From: Fischerella sp. JS2
GTDB taxonomy: Bacteria; Cyanobacteriota; Cyanobacteriia; Cyanobacteriales; Nostocaceae
Reading direction: 5' to 3'
DNA: 64,000 bases
NCBI RefSeq assembly: GCF_032393985.1
Contig: NZ_CP135918.1
Span: forward strand, 4,402,001-4,466,000
How positions within the stretch are numbered: the stretch's first letter is position 1; every line of letters starts with the position of its first letter. Of the stretch, positions 37,752 through 46,402 are shown in pieces. Both the position numbers and the translations under genes were made by a program. The notes under the pieces were generated by a model, which had not been told where the DNA came from, did not search any database, and worked only from the letters and a program-made list of their open reading frames with translations.

Positions 37752-38687
37752 TTATTGATAAATCTGTGTTGCTTTTAGTATGTGGTAGGTAGTGAGAAGC
37801 TGAGTAATAGCTAGGGGGTAACTCTGGATTGTTTCGCCAGTAGTACCAGCTACTTTGCCTAACTCTGGATTAACTTCGCGATTACATACGTTCTTTAAAT
37901 AAGGCATGTCTGAACAAATCAAATGTTCGAGTTTGTTGACTTGTTCTAGATTTGCATGACCGTCTACTTCTAGCACATCAACTGGTTTACCCATGTCGCG
38001 GTCTAGTCCTAAACGGATGGCAGACACAGTATTATCACAAAAATCAAGAATTTTGGTAAAGTCTGGATGAGGAATTGTTGGACGCAGTACCAAACGCACG
38101 TTTAAATATCCATTGGTGTTATTAACATCATCGCTAGGTGGATAAAAACTCACTACTATATCTGACCATTGCCGTTGCGGACGGATAAACAGTTCTGAGT
38201 CAGGTTCTCGTTTCTCTAGTTCTGCCAACACTTGTTCTTCTGTATAACCGCGCTTTTGGGTATCTCGCTTGACTTTCCAATTGGCGCGTAGTGATTCAGG
38301 GGGTGCAAGGTAAACTTTCACATCATAGCAATCGCGAGCAGCACGGGTAGAATAGCCGAGTAATCCTTCGATAATTACAAATTTATTGGGTTTAATATAC
38401 ACTGGAGCTTCAAAAGTACCAGTTTTATGGCTGTAAACTGGCTTAAGAATGGGTTGCCCAGTCCGTAACAGCGATAGGTGCTGCTGCATGATATCTAGAT
38501 AGTTGCAGTCGGGATGGAGAGCCGTAATGCCAATTTCTGCACGTTGCTTGCGATCGTACTTATGGTAATCATCTGTACAGATGATTGTGACATTTTCTGG
38601 GCCGAGTACTTGAGCAATCCCTCTTGTCAACGTAGTTTTACCAGCAGCACTGTCACCAACAATACCAAGAATAATTGGACGGCTCAT
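37752..38687 (-). CDS. Phosphoribulokinase-like protein (second paralogue type)
   Basis: A 311-residue P-loop kinase resembling phosphoribulokinase: P-loop GDSAAGKTT (residues 11-19), ICTDDYHKYDRKQRAEIGIT (36-55), VIIEGLLGY. The classical cyanobacterial Calvin-cycle enzyme has GDSGCGKST with a redox Cys in the P-loop; here that Cys is Ala15, while the second redox-type Cys (C37, in ICTDD) is kept. The C-terminal half also differs from the classical enzyme. It probably phosphorylates a sugar or ribulose-5-phosphate-like substrate, but the real substrate is unknown. Likely monocistronic; ATG 38687 has no strong ribosome site. Confidence 0.8.
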   Translation of the reverse strand: MSRPIILGIVGDSAAGKTTLTRGIAQVLGPENVTIICTDDYHKYDRKQRAEIGITALHPDCNYLDIMQQHLSLLRTGQPILKPVYSHKTGTFEAPVYIKPNKFVIIEGLLGYSTRAARDCYDVKVYLAPPESLRANWKVKRDTQKRGYTEEQVLAELEKREPDSELFIRPQRQWSDIVVSFYPPSDDVNNTNGYLNVRLVLRPTIPHPDFTKILDFCDNTVSAIRLGLDRDMGKPVDVLEVDGHANLEQVNKLEHLICSDMPYLKNVCNREVNPELGKVAGTTGETIQSYPLAITQLLTTYHILKATQIYQ

Positions 38688-39258
38688 GATTTTTTCCCCC
38701 TGAAGATAGCAAATACAATAAAATGCAGTTTTGAATTGTATTCCAGTTTACTAATTCTAGGAATGAATGAAAGATAACTCAAGGTCTCAAACAGATGTTC
38801 TGATCAAAGTTAGTTAAGGAACATTGACATCATTACTTGTAATCAAGCTTACTTACTCTTTAAAAAGATTTGTATATATTTTTGTCAATAAGTTATGACA
38901 AATGACCGAGGACTAGTTTCCATTTACAAAAAAAAGCCAGAGGGCAAAAGGTAGAAGGTATTCAAAGGTATAAAGGATAACTGAAGTTGTGGGTTTAAAG
39001 CCGACTCATATAAAGAGAATTATACCGAGACTCCCAGAGTGAAGGTATAAAGTGTCCTTACTTCAATCCCATGCTTAAAAGCATGGCTTCTCTTATCACC
39101 TCTGCCTTCTTTCTTCTGCCTTCATGAATGACAGCATCCTTTTTTAATAAATTAAATTAACTTTGTTAATAAACTCTTAATATCCAGTTATTAATCATAC
39201 AGTAGTATTTTTAGTATCTAGTTTTCATAGAGATCACTGTTGTTGAACCAGTGAGTGT
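38688..39258. other. Gap between PRK-like gene and methyltransferase gene
   Basis: About 570 bp. An ORF in the first 90 bases is only the antisense end of the kinase. A hairpin CCATGC-TTAAAA-GCATGG lies at 39069-39086 followed by CTTCTCTT, a weak terminator-like element. The remainder contains purine-rich repeats (GAAGGTA) and an AT-rich stretch that may carry the promoter of the downstream gene. No other gene is seen. Confidence 0.5.
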
Positions 39259-39927
39259 ATGGTCATGGTGTTAATTCTACAAGTAAAAAAAATTATTAAA
39301 AAAATCCTTCCAAAACCTGTAGTTGATAGAATTCAGGGTTTTCTTGCCAAGTTTTCAATTAGTCGAATCCGGGGATTTAGTTTACATCTCAATACACCTG
39401 ATCGCTATGTACTAGAAGATATTATTATCCCATATTTGCTGGAACGCAATGAATTTTATAAAATTCTTTTTGTTGGTTGTGATTGGTTTACTAAACCTTA
39501 CAATAACTACTTCAAAAACAAAGAATACTGGACTCTAGAAATTGATGAAAGTAGAAAAAAATACGGTTCTCAAAGACATATTGTTGATTCACTTTTGAAC
39601 CTCAGTAATTATTTTACTAACGATTACTTTGATGTGATAATTTATAACGGAGTTTTTGGATGGGGCATCAATAGCAGGGAAGATACAGAAACTTCTTTTC
39701 AGCAATGTTTTCAATGCTTACGATCAGGAGGAATTTTAGTATTCGGATGGAACGATATTCCTGAAGCAAAACCTTTTGCTGTAATTAAAGAATGTCAAAC
39801 CTTACAACAGTTTAAACCTTACTTTTTTAGCCCTTTATCTACTGTACAATACTCAGTACCTGATAAATCAGATAAGCATAAATTTGGGCATGTATTTAAC
39901 TTTTATATGAAGCCTTTGTCTGATTGA
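39259..39927 (+). CDS. SAM-dependent methyltransferase-like protein
   Basis: A 222-residue protein. A class I methyltransferase layout is suggested by FYKILFVGCDWFTKPYNNYF (a degenerate motif I near residue 70), YWTLEIDESRKKYG (acidic loop) and FQQCFQCLRSGGILVFGWND (post-motif). The glycine-rich loop is weak, so activity should not be assumed. There is a basic N-terminal stretch (VKKIIKKILPKPVVDR) that may contact a membrane or RNA. Two ATGs, 39259 and 39265, are possible starts. It stands alone between gaps. Confidence 0.65.
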   Translation: MVMVLILQVKKIIKKILPKPVVDRIQGFLAKFSISRIRGFSLHLNTPDRYVLEDIIIPYLLERNEFYKILFVGCDWFTKPYNNYFKNKEYWTLEIDESRKKYGSQRHIVDSLLNLSNYFTNDYFDVIIYNGVFGWGINSREDTETSFQQCFQCLRSGGILVFGWNDIPEAKPFAVIKECQTLQQFKPYFFSPLSTVQYSVPDKSDKHKFGHVFNFYMKPLSD

Positions 39928-40068
39928 GCAGACCTACTACAAAAGTTTTTTGCAATTACTGTAAAAATAATCTACACCCAATTTATTAAAAATTTAGTTA
40001 AATTCTACTGTAGTGTTAAACGATAATAGTTGTAAAAGCCAAAATTTATATAAGTAGAGCTAAGAGTA

Positions 40069-40422
40069 ATGCAAGAAAATACTGTTAACATCACTGGTTT
40101 TCACGCTCACATTTACTTCGATAATCCAACTCGTGAAGCAGCGACACGTGTACGCGAAGGACTAAGTGCTTTTGATGTACGGTTAGGACGTTGGCATGAA
40201 AAGCCTATCGGGCCACACCCAAAATCGATGTATCAGGTTGCATTCTCTCCAGAGCAGTTTAGCAAAGTTGTTCCTTGGTTAATGCTCAATCGTGAGGGGT
40301 TGGATATTCTTGTCCATCCTGAAACCGGAGATGATGTAAAAGATCATACAGATCATTCTTTGTGGTTAGGAGAGAAGCTAGAGCTAAAGATCGAGTTCCT
40401 GCGCCAAGTTGGCACAGCTTGA
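40069..40422 (+). CDS. DOPA 4,5-dioxygenase-family protein
   Basis: A 117-residue protein with conserved His motifs: FHAHIYFDN near residue 11 and ILVHPETGDDVKDHTDHSLW near residue 84. The family is related to aromatic-ring extradiol dioxygenases such as fungal DOPA dioxygenase; bacterial members are small and poorly studied. The next gene, an AraC regulator, starts 47 bp downstream on the same strand, so the two probably form an operon. Confidence 0.85.
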   Translation: MQENTVNITGFHAHIYFDNPTREAATRVREGLSAFDVRLGRWHEKPIGPHPKSMYQVAFSPEQFSKVVPWLMLNREGLDILVHPETGDDVKDHTDHSLWLGEKLELKIEFLRQVGTA

Positions 40423-40468
40423 AAAATTTGTATCAGTGTCTAATGACAAAAGTACGAGAAGTTAGGAC

Positions 40469-41344
40469 ATGAGCCAAGATTCTAGCAGAAAAAATGCTGT
40501 CATACAGGTTGTGCCGCGATCGCCAATTTTATGGAGTCAAAACGTCATTTCAGATATATTACGCCTTGAAAAACATCATCAACCTGCAAATGGAACATCC
40601 CAGTGTTGTCTGCCTAATTATCTACTTAGCATTCATCTTGGCCAACCTATTCAGCTAGAAAGAAAGGTAGACGGGCAACCTAGTAATGATTGTATTGTTG
40701 AAGGCGACATTATGATTTCGCCTCCCTATCTTCATCGTCAACTGTCTTGGGATACAGATGCAGAATTTTTGTTACTTCGTCTAGAGCCGAAGTTATTTAC
40801 TAGTGCTGTGCATGAATCGGTTGATGGGGAGCGTGTACAAATTGTGCCACAGTTGAAGATTCGTGACTCCTTGATTCAACAAATCGGTTTGGAACTCAAA
40901 ACACAATTAGAAATGGATGGGTTGAGCGATCGCCTTTATGCTGAGTCAATGGTAAATGCCTTAGCAGTTCATATCTTACGACGCTACTCGACACGACAGC
41001 AAAGAATTCCAGATATCTCTGGTGGATTGCCTAGCTATAAACTACAACTGGCAACTGACTATATTCAAGCCCATTTAGCAGAAAACTTATCATTAGAAGC
41101 GATCGCCACTGAATTAGGTATGAGCCAGTATTACTTTGCGCGGCTGTTCAAACAATCTACAGGCTATTCTCCCTACCAGTACTTGATTAAATGTCGCATC
41201 GAACTAGCTCAGGAATTACTCGTGCAAAATCAGCAGAGTATTGCGAATGTTGCCTTACAGGTAGGTTTTGCAAACCAAAGTCAATTTGGTAGACACTTTA
41301 AGCGTCTCACCGGAGTGACACCAAAACAATTCTTGAGGAAATAG
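40469..41344 (+). CDS. AraC-family transcriptional regulator
   Basis: A 291-residue protein with a C-terminal HTH_18 domain: LSLEAIATELGMSQYYFARLF (first HTH, about residue 212) and QQSIANVALQVGFANQSQFG (second HTH, about residue 256), ending KRLTGVTPKQF. The N-terminal part is not an obvious cupin but has SPPYLHRQLSWDTDAEF-like residues of a sensor. It lies between a DOPA-dioxygenase-like gene and two-domain ABM proteins, and probably controls these neighbours. Inducer unknown. Confidence 0.93.
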   Translation: MSQDSSRKNAVIQVVPRSPILWSQNVISDILRLEKHHQPANGTSQCCLPNYLLSIHLGQPIQLERKVDGQPSNDCIVEGDIMISPPYLHRQLSWDTDAEFLLLRLEPKLFTSAVHESVDGERVQIVPQLKIRDSLIQQIGLELKTQLEMDGLSDRLYAESMVNALAVHILRRYSTRQQRIPDISGGLPSYKLQLATDYIQAHLAENLSLEAIATELGMSQYYFARLFKQSTGYSPYQYLIKCRIELAQELLVQNQQSIANVALQVGFANQSQFGRHFKRLTGVTPKQFLRK

Positions 41345-41466
41345 CAAGAATCTGCTAAAAACGCAAAAAATCGATATACCTGAGTACAACAGCTTTATAT
41401 CGTTGGTTGAGTATTTCGCTTTGATTGTTCTGACTTAACATACCCAATCAACACAAGAGGATAACT

Positions 41467-42120
41467 TTGATGCTCAGCATTTTTAAGAATAACCAGGTTC
41501 TGGCAGAACTAGATATTTTTGTTACCCAGCCCGATCAACAGTGGTTGTTGATCGATAGTTTAATAGCATACACCGAAAACATTTTGAAAAAACAGCCTGG
41601 ATATACTGCTAGTGTAATTCATCGTAGTTTTGATGGCTTGCGTGTAATTAATTATGTCCAATGGCAGCAGCAAGCGGATTACGATGCATATATCAACAAT
41701 CGAGATATTGCTCTAGTAACACAAATTACAGGTTTCTTGGCTCCAGATTCCCATCTCTACGAAATTTTCATGAGCGAACCTGCTGATAGTCAGATGCAAA
41801 TCACTGCTGGTAAAGGTCAATTGATCAATTTCGGCATCTTTAAATTAAAAGATCCTGCTCATCAACCTCGCTTTTTGGAGTTCACCGCAAAAGCCATCCA
41901 GCAAATATCAGGACAATCTGGATTAATGACAACTCACTTTCATCGATCGCTTGATGGCGCGCGTGCCATCAATTATGGGTTGTGGAGTTCTCAACAAGAG
42001 TACGCCAAAATGAATGCTAATCCTCCGATGGCTGAACCGCTTATGCAAATGAGATTACTCGCAAATAACGAATTTCAAATGTCGCTGTATGAAGTAGTGT
42101 TTACCGCAACAGCTGTCTAA
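41467..42120 (+). CDS. Two-domain antibiotic-biosynthesis-monooxygenase (ABM)-like protein
   Basis: A 217-residue protein made of two ABM-like ferredoxin-fold halves. Each half carries the same pattern: SVIHRSFDGLRVINYVQW (about residue 54) and THFHRSLDGARAINYGLW (about residue 158). ABM proteins are small cofactor-free oxygenases or related enzymes acting on quinones or other aromatics. It has a paralogue at 43528 that is frameshifted. Downstream of AraC by 122 bp, plausibly a target. Substrate unknown. Confidence 0.85.
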   Translation: MMLSIFKNNQVLAELDIFVTQPDQQWLLIDSLIAYTENILKKQPGYTASVIHRSFDGLRVINYVQWQQQADYDAYINNRDIALVTQITGFLAPDSHLYEIFMSEPADSQMQITAGKGQLINFGIFKLKDPAHQPRFLEFTAKAIQQISGQSGLMTTHFHRSLDGARAINYGLWSSQQEYAKMNANPPMAEPLMQMRLLANNEFQMSLYEVVFTATAV

Positions 42121-42481
42121 TACCATTTGACTATAAGTCTGATCAGTTGGCGACAAGGAAGACAAGGAAGACAAGGGGAGTCAGTGCTAACTTGGGGTTT
42201 CAAGAGTTGTAGCACAAGCGCGTGGAAGATTTGTATCAAGAATTTTGTGAGATGCTTGGTGAGGATGGTTATACATTGATGCGTCAGTTGCGATCGCTCT
42301 CCCCCGAATAAGGCGGACAGATCCCAGCCGCCTTCCTTTACTTTACAAGTAATAAAAAGCCCTTAAGTCGAAGCCTGCCTTAAGAGCTTTTGCGCCTTTC
42401 ATCCTTGGGTTTGGCCAAAATATATTTAAGGAAGGCTGTTTTTTTATTTTTTGTAGATCCCTCACAAAAGTGACAATTCCA
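42121..42481. other. Gap with terminator-like hairpins and a gene fragment
   Basis: The stretch has a tandem 9-mer GACAAGGAA, a 29-codon fragment (GTG 42222 to TAA 42311; VEDLYQEFCEMLGEDGY) that may be a remnant of a larger gene, and two hairpins described below. No complete gene is seen. Confidence 0.5.
42310..42391. terminator. Two consecutive hairpins in convergent or read-through gap
   Basis: The first is AAGGCGG (42310-42316) with CCGCCTT (42328-42334). The second is AAAAGC-C-CTTAAG (42355-42367) with CTTAAG-A-GCTTTT (42379-42391), 12 pairs with one mismatch and a symmetric A/T tail. Either could end transcripts of the ABM gene on the plus strand; the second is symmetric and could work in both directions. 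Confidence 0.55.
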
Positions 42482-43411
42482 ATGACTGACAAAACAGCAA
42501 AAGAGGACATAACCCCTTCATTCCAACTGATTCCTGATGTGCAATATGGTGATGCTTGCGGCACTCCGCTTTTTCTCGACATTCTCTATCCATTGCCAAC
42601 TCCAATTTCTCCAATACCTGCGGTTGTGTATTTGCACGGTGGCGGCTGGATGTCGGGTGATAAATGCTTTACTCTTAAGGCGTTAGAATTTTTAGCAACG
42701 CATGGCTTCTTTACTGTCAGTATCAATTACCGCTTAAGCCATCAAGCTATCTTTCCTGCTCAAATTGAAGACGCGAAAGCTGCTGTGCGCTGGTTGCGTG
42801 CCCATGCTAAACAATATCAACTCAATCCACAGCGAATTGGTGCTTGGGGTTTTTCTGCTGGTGGACATCTAGCGGCGTTACTAGGGACAAGCGATAATAT
42901 ATTGACACTAGAGGGTAAAGGCGGATACTCCGAATATCCCAGCCACGTTCAGGCGGTGGTGACAATGGGTGGACCAACTGATTTGCTCCAAATGGGTGGA
43001 TGGCATGATGCACCAGATTCACCAGAAGCAAGACTGGTAGGTGGTTCTATCCACGAAAAACAGGAGGTGGTAAATCAAGCTAATCCTATAACTTACATCA
43101 AACCTACGCCACCGCCCTTTTTGATTATCCACGGTGAATGCGATGAGTTAGTTCCAATTGGACAAGCGGAACTTTTGTACCAAGCGCTCAAAGCAGTAGG
43201 TGGGAATGTAACATTTGTACGTGTCAGGGAAGGCAATCATGGGTTTTGCTTAGCGAACCAGCCATACCCAAATGAGCAGGTTTTTCAAATGGAAATTGAA
43301 CAGCTTGTACTTGCCTTCTTTCAAAAGCACTTGCAGAATTTACCAGGATTTATTGACTCTCCCAGAATAATCTTGAAAAATGCATCGCAAATGTCGTTTC
43401 GAAGGAATTGA
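42482..43411 (+). CDS. Alpha/beta hydrolase (BD-FAE/hormone-sensitive-lipase type)
   Basis: A 309-residue esterase-like protein. The oxyanion motif HGGGWMSGD is near residue 50, the nucleophile elbow GFSAGGH near residue 120 (Ser), and the acid and base are likely in HGECDELVPIG and GNHGF. The product should hydrolyse esters. I choose ATG 42482; GTG 42470 is an alternative four codons upstream. It lies among the AraC/ABM group; a joint role with the ABM proteins and the dioxygenase in handling an aromatic compound is inference. Confidence 0.87.
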   Translation: MTDKTAKEDITPSFQLIPDVQYGDACGTPLFLDILYPLPTPISPIPAVVYLHGGGWMSGDKCFTLKALEFLATHGFFTVSINYRLSHQAIFPAQIEDAKAAVRWLRAHAKQYQLNPQRIGAWGFSAGGHLAALLGTSDNILTLEGKGGYSEYPSHVQAVVTMGGPTDLLQMGGWHDAPDSPEARLVGGSIHEKQEVVNQANPITYIKPTPPPFLIIHGECDELVPIGQAELLYQALKAVGGNVTFVRVREGNHGFCLANQPYPNEQVFQMEIEQLVLAFFQKHLQNLPGFIDSPRIILKNASQMSFRRN

Positions 43412-43527
43412 ATTTCTAACAAGAGGGATAAATCAAGGCAAGCGCAAGGTGTGTAGTTGAAAGGTTATCGGTTGGCATTTAACATCAAATCAAACTGCAT
43501 AAGCCGACAGTATTTGGAGGAGTGATT

Positions 43528-44152
43528 ATGGTACAGATTGATCGAACTAACACAGCTATCGTCGGATTAGACCTGTATACCGTTGCAGAACGTCATCAAT
43601 CAGCTTTGATAGAGGCGATTGTTCAGGAACAGATTAAATCTTGGGTTGCCAATCCTTTTTTTTCTGTCAGCTAGTGTGCATCGGAGTTTGGATGGGGTAC
43701 GAGTTTTTACTTATAGCCAGTGGAATCCTAAGTTTGATCATCGCAGCTTATCTCGTCCTATTGTATTAAGTGAATTTTTTCCACCAGACTCTCTGCTGTT
43801 GGAAGTTGTTGTCAGCAGACCATTTACGACAGAAGTTGAAATTGCAGTAGGCGATCGCATTACCCATCTTGCCGAGTTTAGAATGATACCTGCCAATCAG
43901 CCGGAAATGGTAAAACGCGCTACTGCTGAAATTGATCGTGCGATCGAGTCACCAGGACTAATCTTAGCAACCTTTCATCGTAGTCTTAACGGAACACGAA
44001 TGTTTAATTACGGACAGTGGGAAAGTAAAGAAGCATTTGAGGCAATCCTCAAGCAACCTGGGTTCAACCCGGATAAGCCTTACTGGGAAGGTTTAGCTCG
44101 AAATGAGTTCCATCTTTACAATGTTGTTCACATTGAAGTGAAAGCTGCATAA
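43528..44152 (+). pseudogene. ABM-like two-domain protein with frameshift at T8 run
   Basis: ATG 43528 follows GGAGG and opens MVQIDRTNTAIVGLDLYTVA, but the frame stops at TAG 43672 after an 8-base T run (43656-43663). Removing one T joins it to the downstream frame through NPFFLSASVHRSLDGVRVFT and runs to 44152, giving a two-domain ABM protein like the paralogue at 41467 (second half: ATFHRSLNGTRMFNYGQW). So it is a gene of normal length broken by a single-base length change in a homopolymer. A sequencing error or slippage-based phase variation are alternatives to a true pseudogene. Confidence 0.8.
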
Positions 44153-44330
44153 CCAATCATTGTGGGTGATCAGGCTACCTACTGCTGCTCGAAATGCAGC
44201 TACAGCACCAGCATTTATGTCCTGTATAGCACAGATACGATTTTACTAATTGACTTCAATTTGTATCAACACCCTCACAAGATTTACAATACTTGCAGAT
44301 AATTTTTAAACAACTGGTGTATTTTTTGTA

Positions 44331-44921
44331 ATGACTAGCTCCACAGATATTGCTACCTTAGCCCGCCTGATGGCAGCAGACTTTAGCAATCAAGAACAAG
44401 CTTTTGAAAACCCACCTTTTTATGCCCATATCCGTGTGTGTATGCGTCCCCTTCCCTTGGAATTGCTATCGGGGGTAAGTTTTTTTGTGGAGCAAGCTTA
44501 TGATTACATGCTCAATGATCCCTATCGTATGCGGGTATTAAAGTTACTAACAACAGACAAGCACATCATTATCGAAAACTACACTGTTAAAGAAGAACAA
44601 AGATTCTACGGTGCATCTCGTAACGTCGAACGTCTGAAAATGCTAAACGCTGACGATTTGGAAAAATTACCAGGCTGCAACATGATTGTAGAGTGGACTG
44701 GTAATGGCTTCAAAGGTAAGGTAGAGCCAGGAAAAGCGTGTATTGTCTTTCGTAAAGGTTACAAAACCTACCTTGATAGTGAGTTTGAAATTAACGAAGA
44801 AAATTTTATTAGCCTGGATCGGGGACGTGATCCAGAAACTGATGAACATGTCTGGGGATCTGTTGCTGGGCCATTTCATTTTGTTCGTTGGCAGAGTTTC
44901 GCAGATGAAGTGAAAGTGTAA
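44331..44921 (+). CDS. cpcT: CpcT-type phycobiliprotein chromophore lyase
   Basis: A 196-residue protein of the CpcT/CpeT family: TDIATLARLMAADFSNQEQA, FYAHIRVCMRPLPLELL, AYDYMLNDPYRMRVLKLL, and GCNMIVEW with later CIVFRKGYKTYLDSEFE. CpcT attaches phycocyanobilin to the beta-phycocyanin cysteine near position 153-155 in the cytoplasm, for phycobilisome assembly. The family match is strong; that it is CpcT rather than CpeT is inferred. A hairpin follows the stop. Confidence 0.93.
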   Translation: MTSSTDIATLARLMAADFSNQEQAFENPPFYAHIRVCMRPLPLELLSGVSFFVEQAYDYMLNDPYRMRVLKLLTTDKHIIIENYTVKEEQRFYGASRNVERLKMLNADDLEKLPGCNMIVEWTGNGFKGKVEPGKACIVFRKGYKTYLDSEFEINEENFISLDRGRDPETDEHVWGSVAGPFHFVRWQSFADEVKV

Positions 44922-44925
44922 AGTA

Positions 44926-44963
44926 CCCACCACCAACCGCCAAGCGGTATGGTGGGAATTTCC
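44926..44963 (+). terminator. Terminator-like hairpin after cpcT
   Basis: CCCACCA (44926-44932) pairs with TGGTGGG (44950-44956), with an inner ACCGC/GCGGT stem (44936-44940, 44944-44948). A T/C-rich stretch AATTTCCTTTC follows, 5 bp after the cpcT stop. Confidence 0.6.
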
Positions 44964-45152
44964 TTTCTCACAGGCAAATGCCACGTTAGGTAGTGGTTAT
45001 TGAGCGAGAGCAGAAATATTATCATCGCGATCGCACTAAATTTAGATATTTCTACTCACCCTACTCCAACACTAGAAACTCATTGCCAAAATTTGTAGTT
45101 TTGGGGGTGCAATTCCACATCAAACTTTGATATGATAAAAACCTGTAAGTGT

Positions 45153-45224
<72 letters not shown>

Positions 45225-45532
45225 TTGAGAAATACTTTAAACTTCTGGGCTTGAAAGCCCTTTTTTAATTTGATTGTAGGAATGTTTGATTTTATTTTGA
45301 AACGCAAAGGAGCGCAGAGGTTCGCGCAGAGTAACACAGAGGTTTAACCCCAATACGCATGAATGAAATTGATTGAAAACCACAAACCCTTTTTTAGTAA
45401 AGGCTACAGCTTTTAGTGTTAGATGGCAATTGCCCTATCATAGAACCTGTTTAACAAAATTCCAAGCGTTGCGATCGCAGCACAATAAAGCTGCTCACCA
45501 CGTTTGCGATGTCGGGGCTTGCATGAACTTTA
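45225..45532. other. Gap after tRNA-Cys
   Basis: Contains the tRNA terminator and a repetitive segment AACGCAAAGGAGCGCAGAGG with CGCAGAGTAACACAGAGG (45300-45345), a repeat of the kind common in Nostocales. An open frame at 45373-45558 has no recognised features. No gene is supported. Confidence 0.5.
45247..45266 (+). terminator. Intrinsic terminator of tRNA-Cys
   Basis: GGGCT and AGCCC form the stem with loop TGAA, followed by six T (45261-45266), 22 bp after the tRNA. Confidence 0.85.
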
Positions 45533-46402
45533 ACAACAAACGGATTGCGCTTAGATAAAGAGATTAGAGAAATTGAGGAAGCTATTCGACGAGTGTTTAA
45601 TCGGGATTTATTTGAAATTCGTGTGAGAACTGCTGTACGTCCTCAAGATATTCGTCAAGCAATTGCAGAAGAACAACCCGAAATTGTTCACTTTTGTGGA
45701 CACGGCTTACTCTTGTGAGTGGTAGCGCTGATAAAACCATCAAAATTTGGAATTTATACACTGGAAAACAAGTTCGCAACCTTGGTGGTTGGTTCTCTGT
45801 ATACTTAGACTCAATATGTTCCTTAGTAATCACTCCAGATGATCAGACTCTCATCAGTGGTAGTCGGGATCATACAATCAAGCTATGGAATCTGGCAACG
45901 GGAGACAAACAGGTACTCTATCTCAACACTCATGGGGGGTTTATTCTCTAGCAATCACTTCAAATAGTCAGGTGATCGCTAGTGACAGTTTAGACCATAC
46001 TATTAAGTTATGTCTTTGGGACACCGAGGAACTGTTGCAAAGTTTTCTTGGCCATGCAGATTGGATTTGGGCGCTCGCCATCAGTCCTAATGGTAAAATC
46101 CTGGCCACAGTGGTAGTCAAGATTGCACAGTTAAACTCTCGAACCTAGAAACAGGCGAACTCCTCCACACCCTCACAGATCATCACAGTCGAGTGCATTC
46201 AGTAATTTTTAGCTGGGACGGTCACATTCTAGCCAGTGGTAGTTATGACAATACAATTAAGCTTTGGAATGGAGAAAATTGGCAACTAATCCAAACCCTC
46301 ACCGGACATACAAATGGTGTGAATTCCATTGCTTTTAGTCCAAACAGTAGGATAATTGCTAGTGCCAGTGATGACAAAACAATAAAGATTTGGCAAAGAT
46401 GA
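45533..46402 (+). pseudogene. Decayed CHAT-type / WD40-repeat gene
   Basis: The first part (45533-45717) encodes GLRLDKEIREIEEAIRRVFN and IAEEQPEIVHFCGHG, the sequence found at the N-terminus of cyanobacterial CHAT-type or related effector proteins. At about 45710 the frame changes abruptly to WD40 sequence (LVSGSADKTIKIWNLYTGKQ), so the middle of the gene is deleted. Three WD40 fragments lie in different frames (45694-45951, 45885-46148, 46193-46402), with WD-type ends such as GSRDHTIKLWNL and SASDDKTIKIWQR. About four to five WD repeats remain. A multi-domain signalling or conflict protein has been lost here; fragments are unlikely to be translated. Confidence 0.85.

Noticed and set aside
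42222-42311. 29-codon fragment VEDLYQEFCEMLGEDGY
   Set aside because: In-frame stop upstream and no ribosome site; probably a remnant, not a gene.
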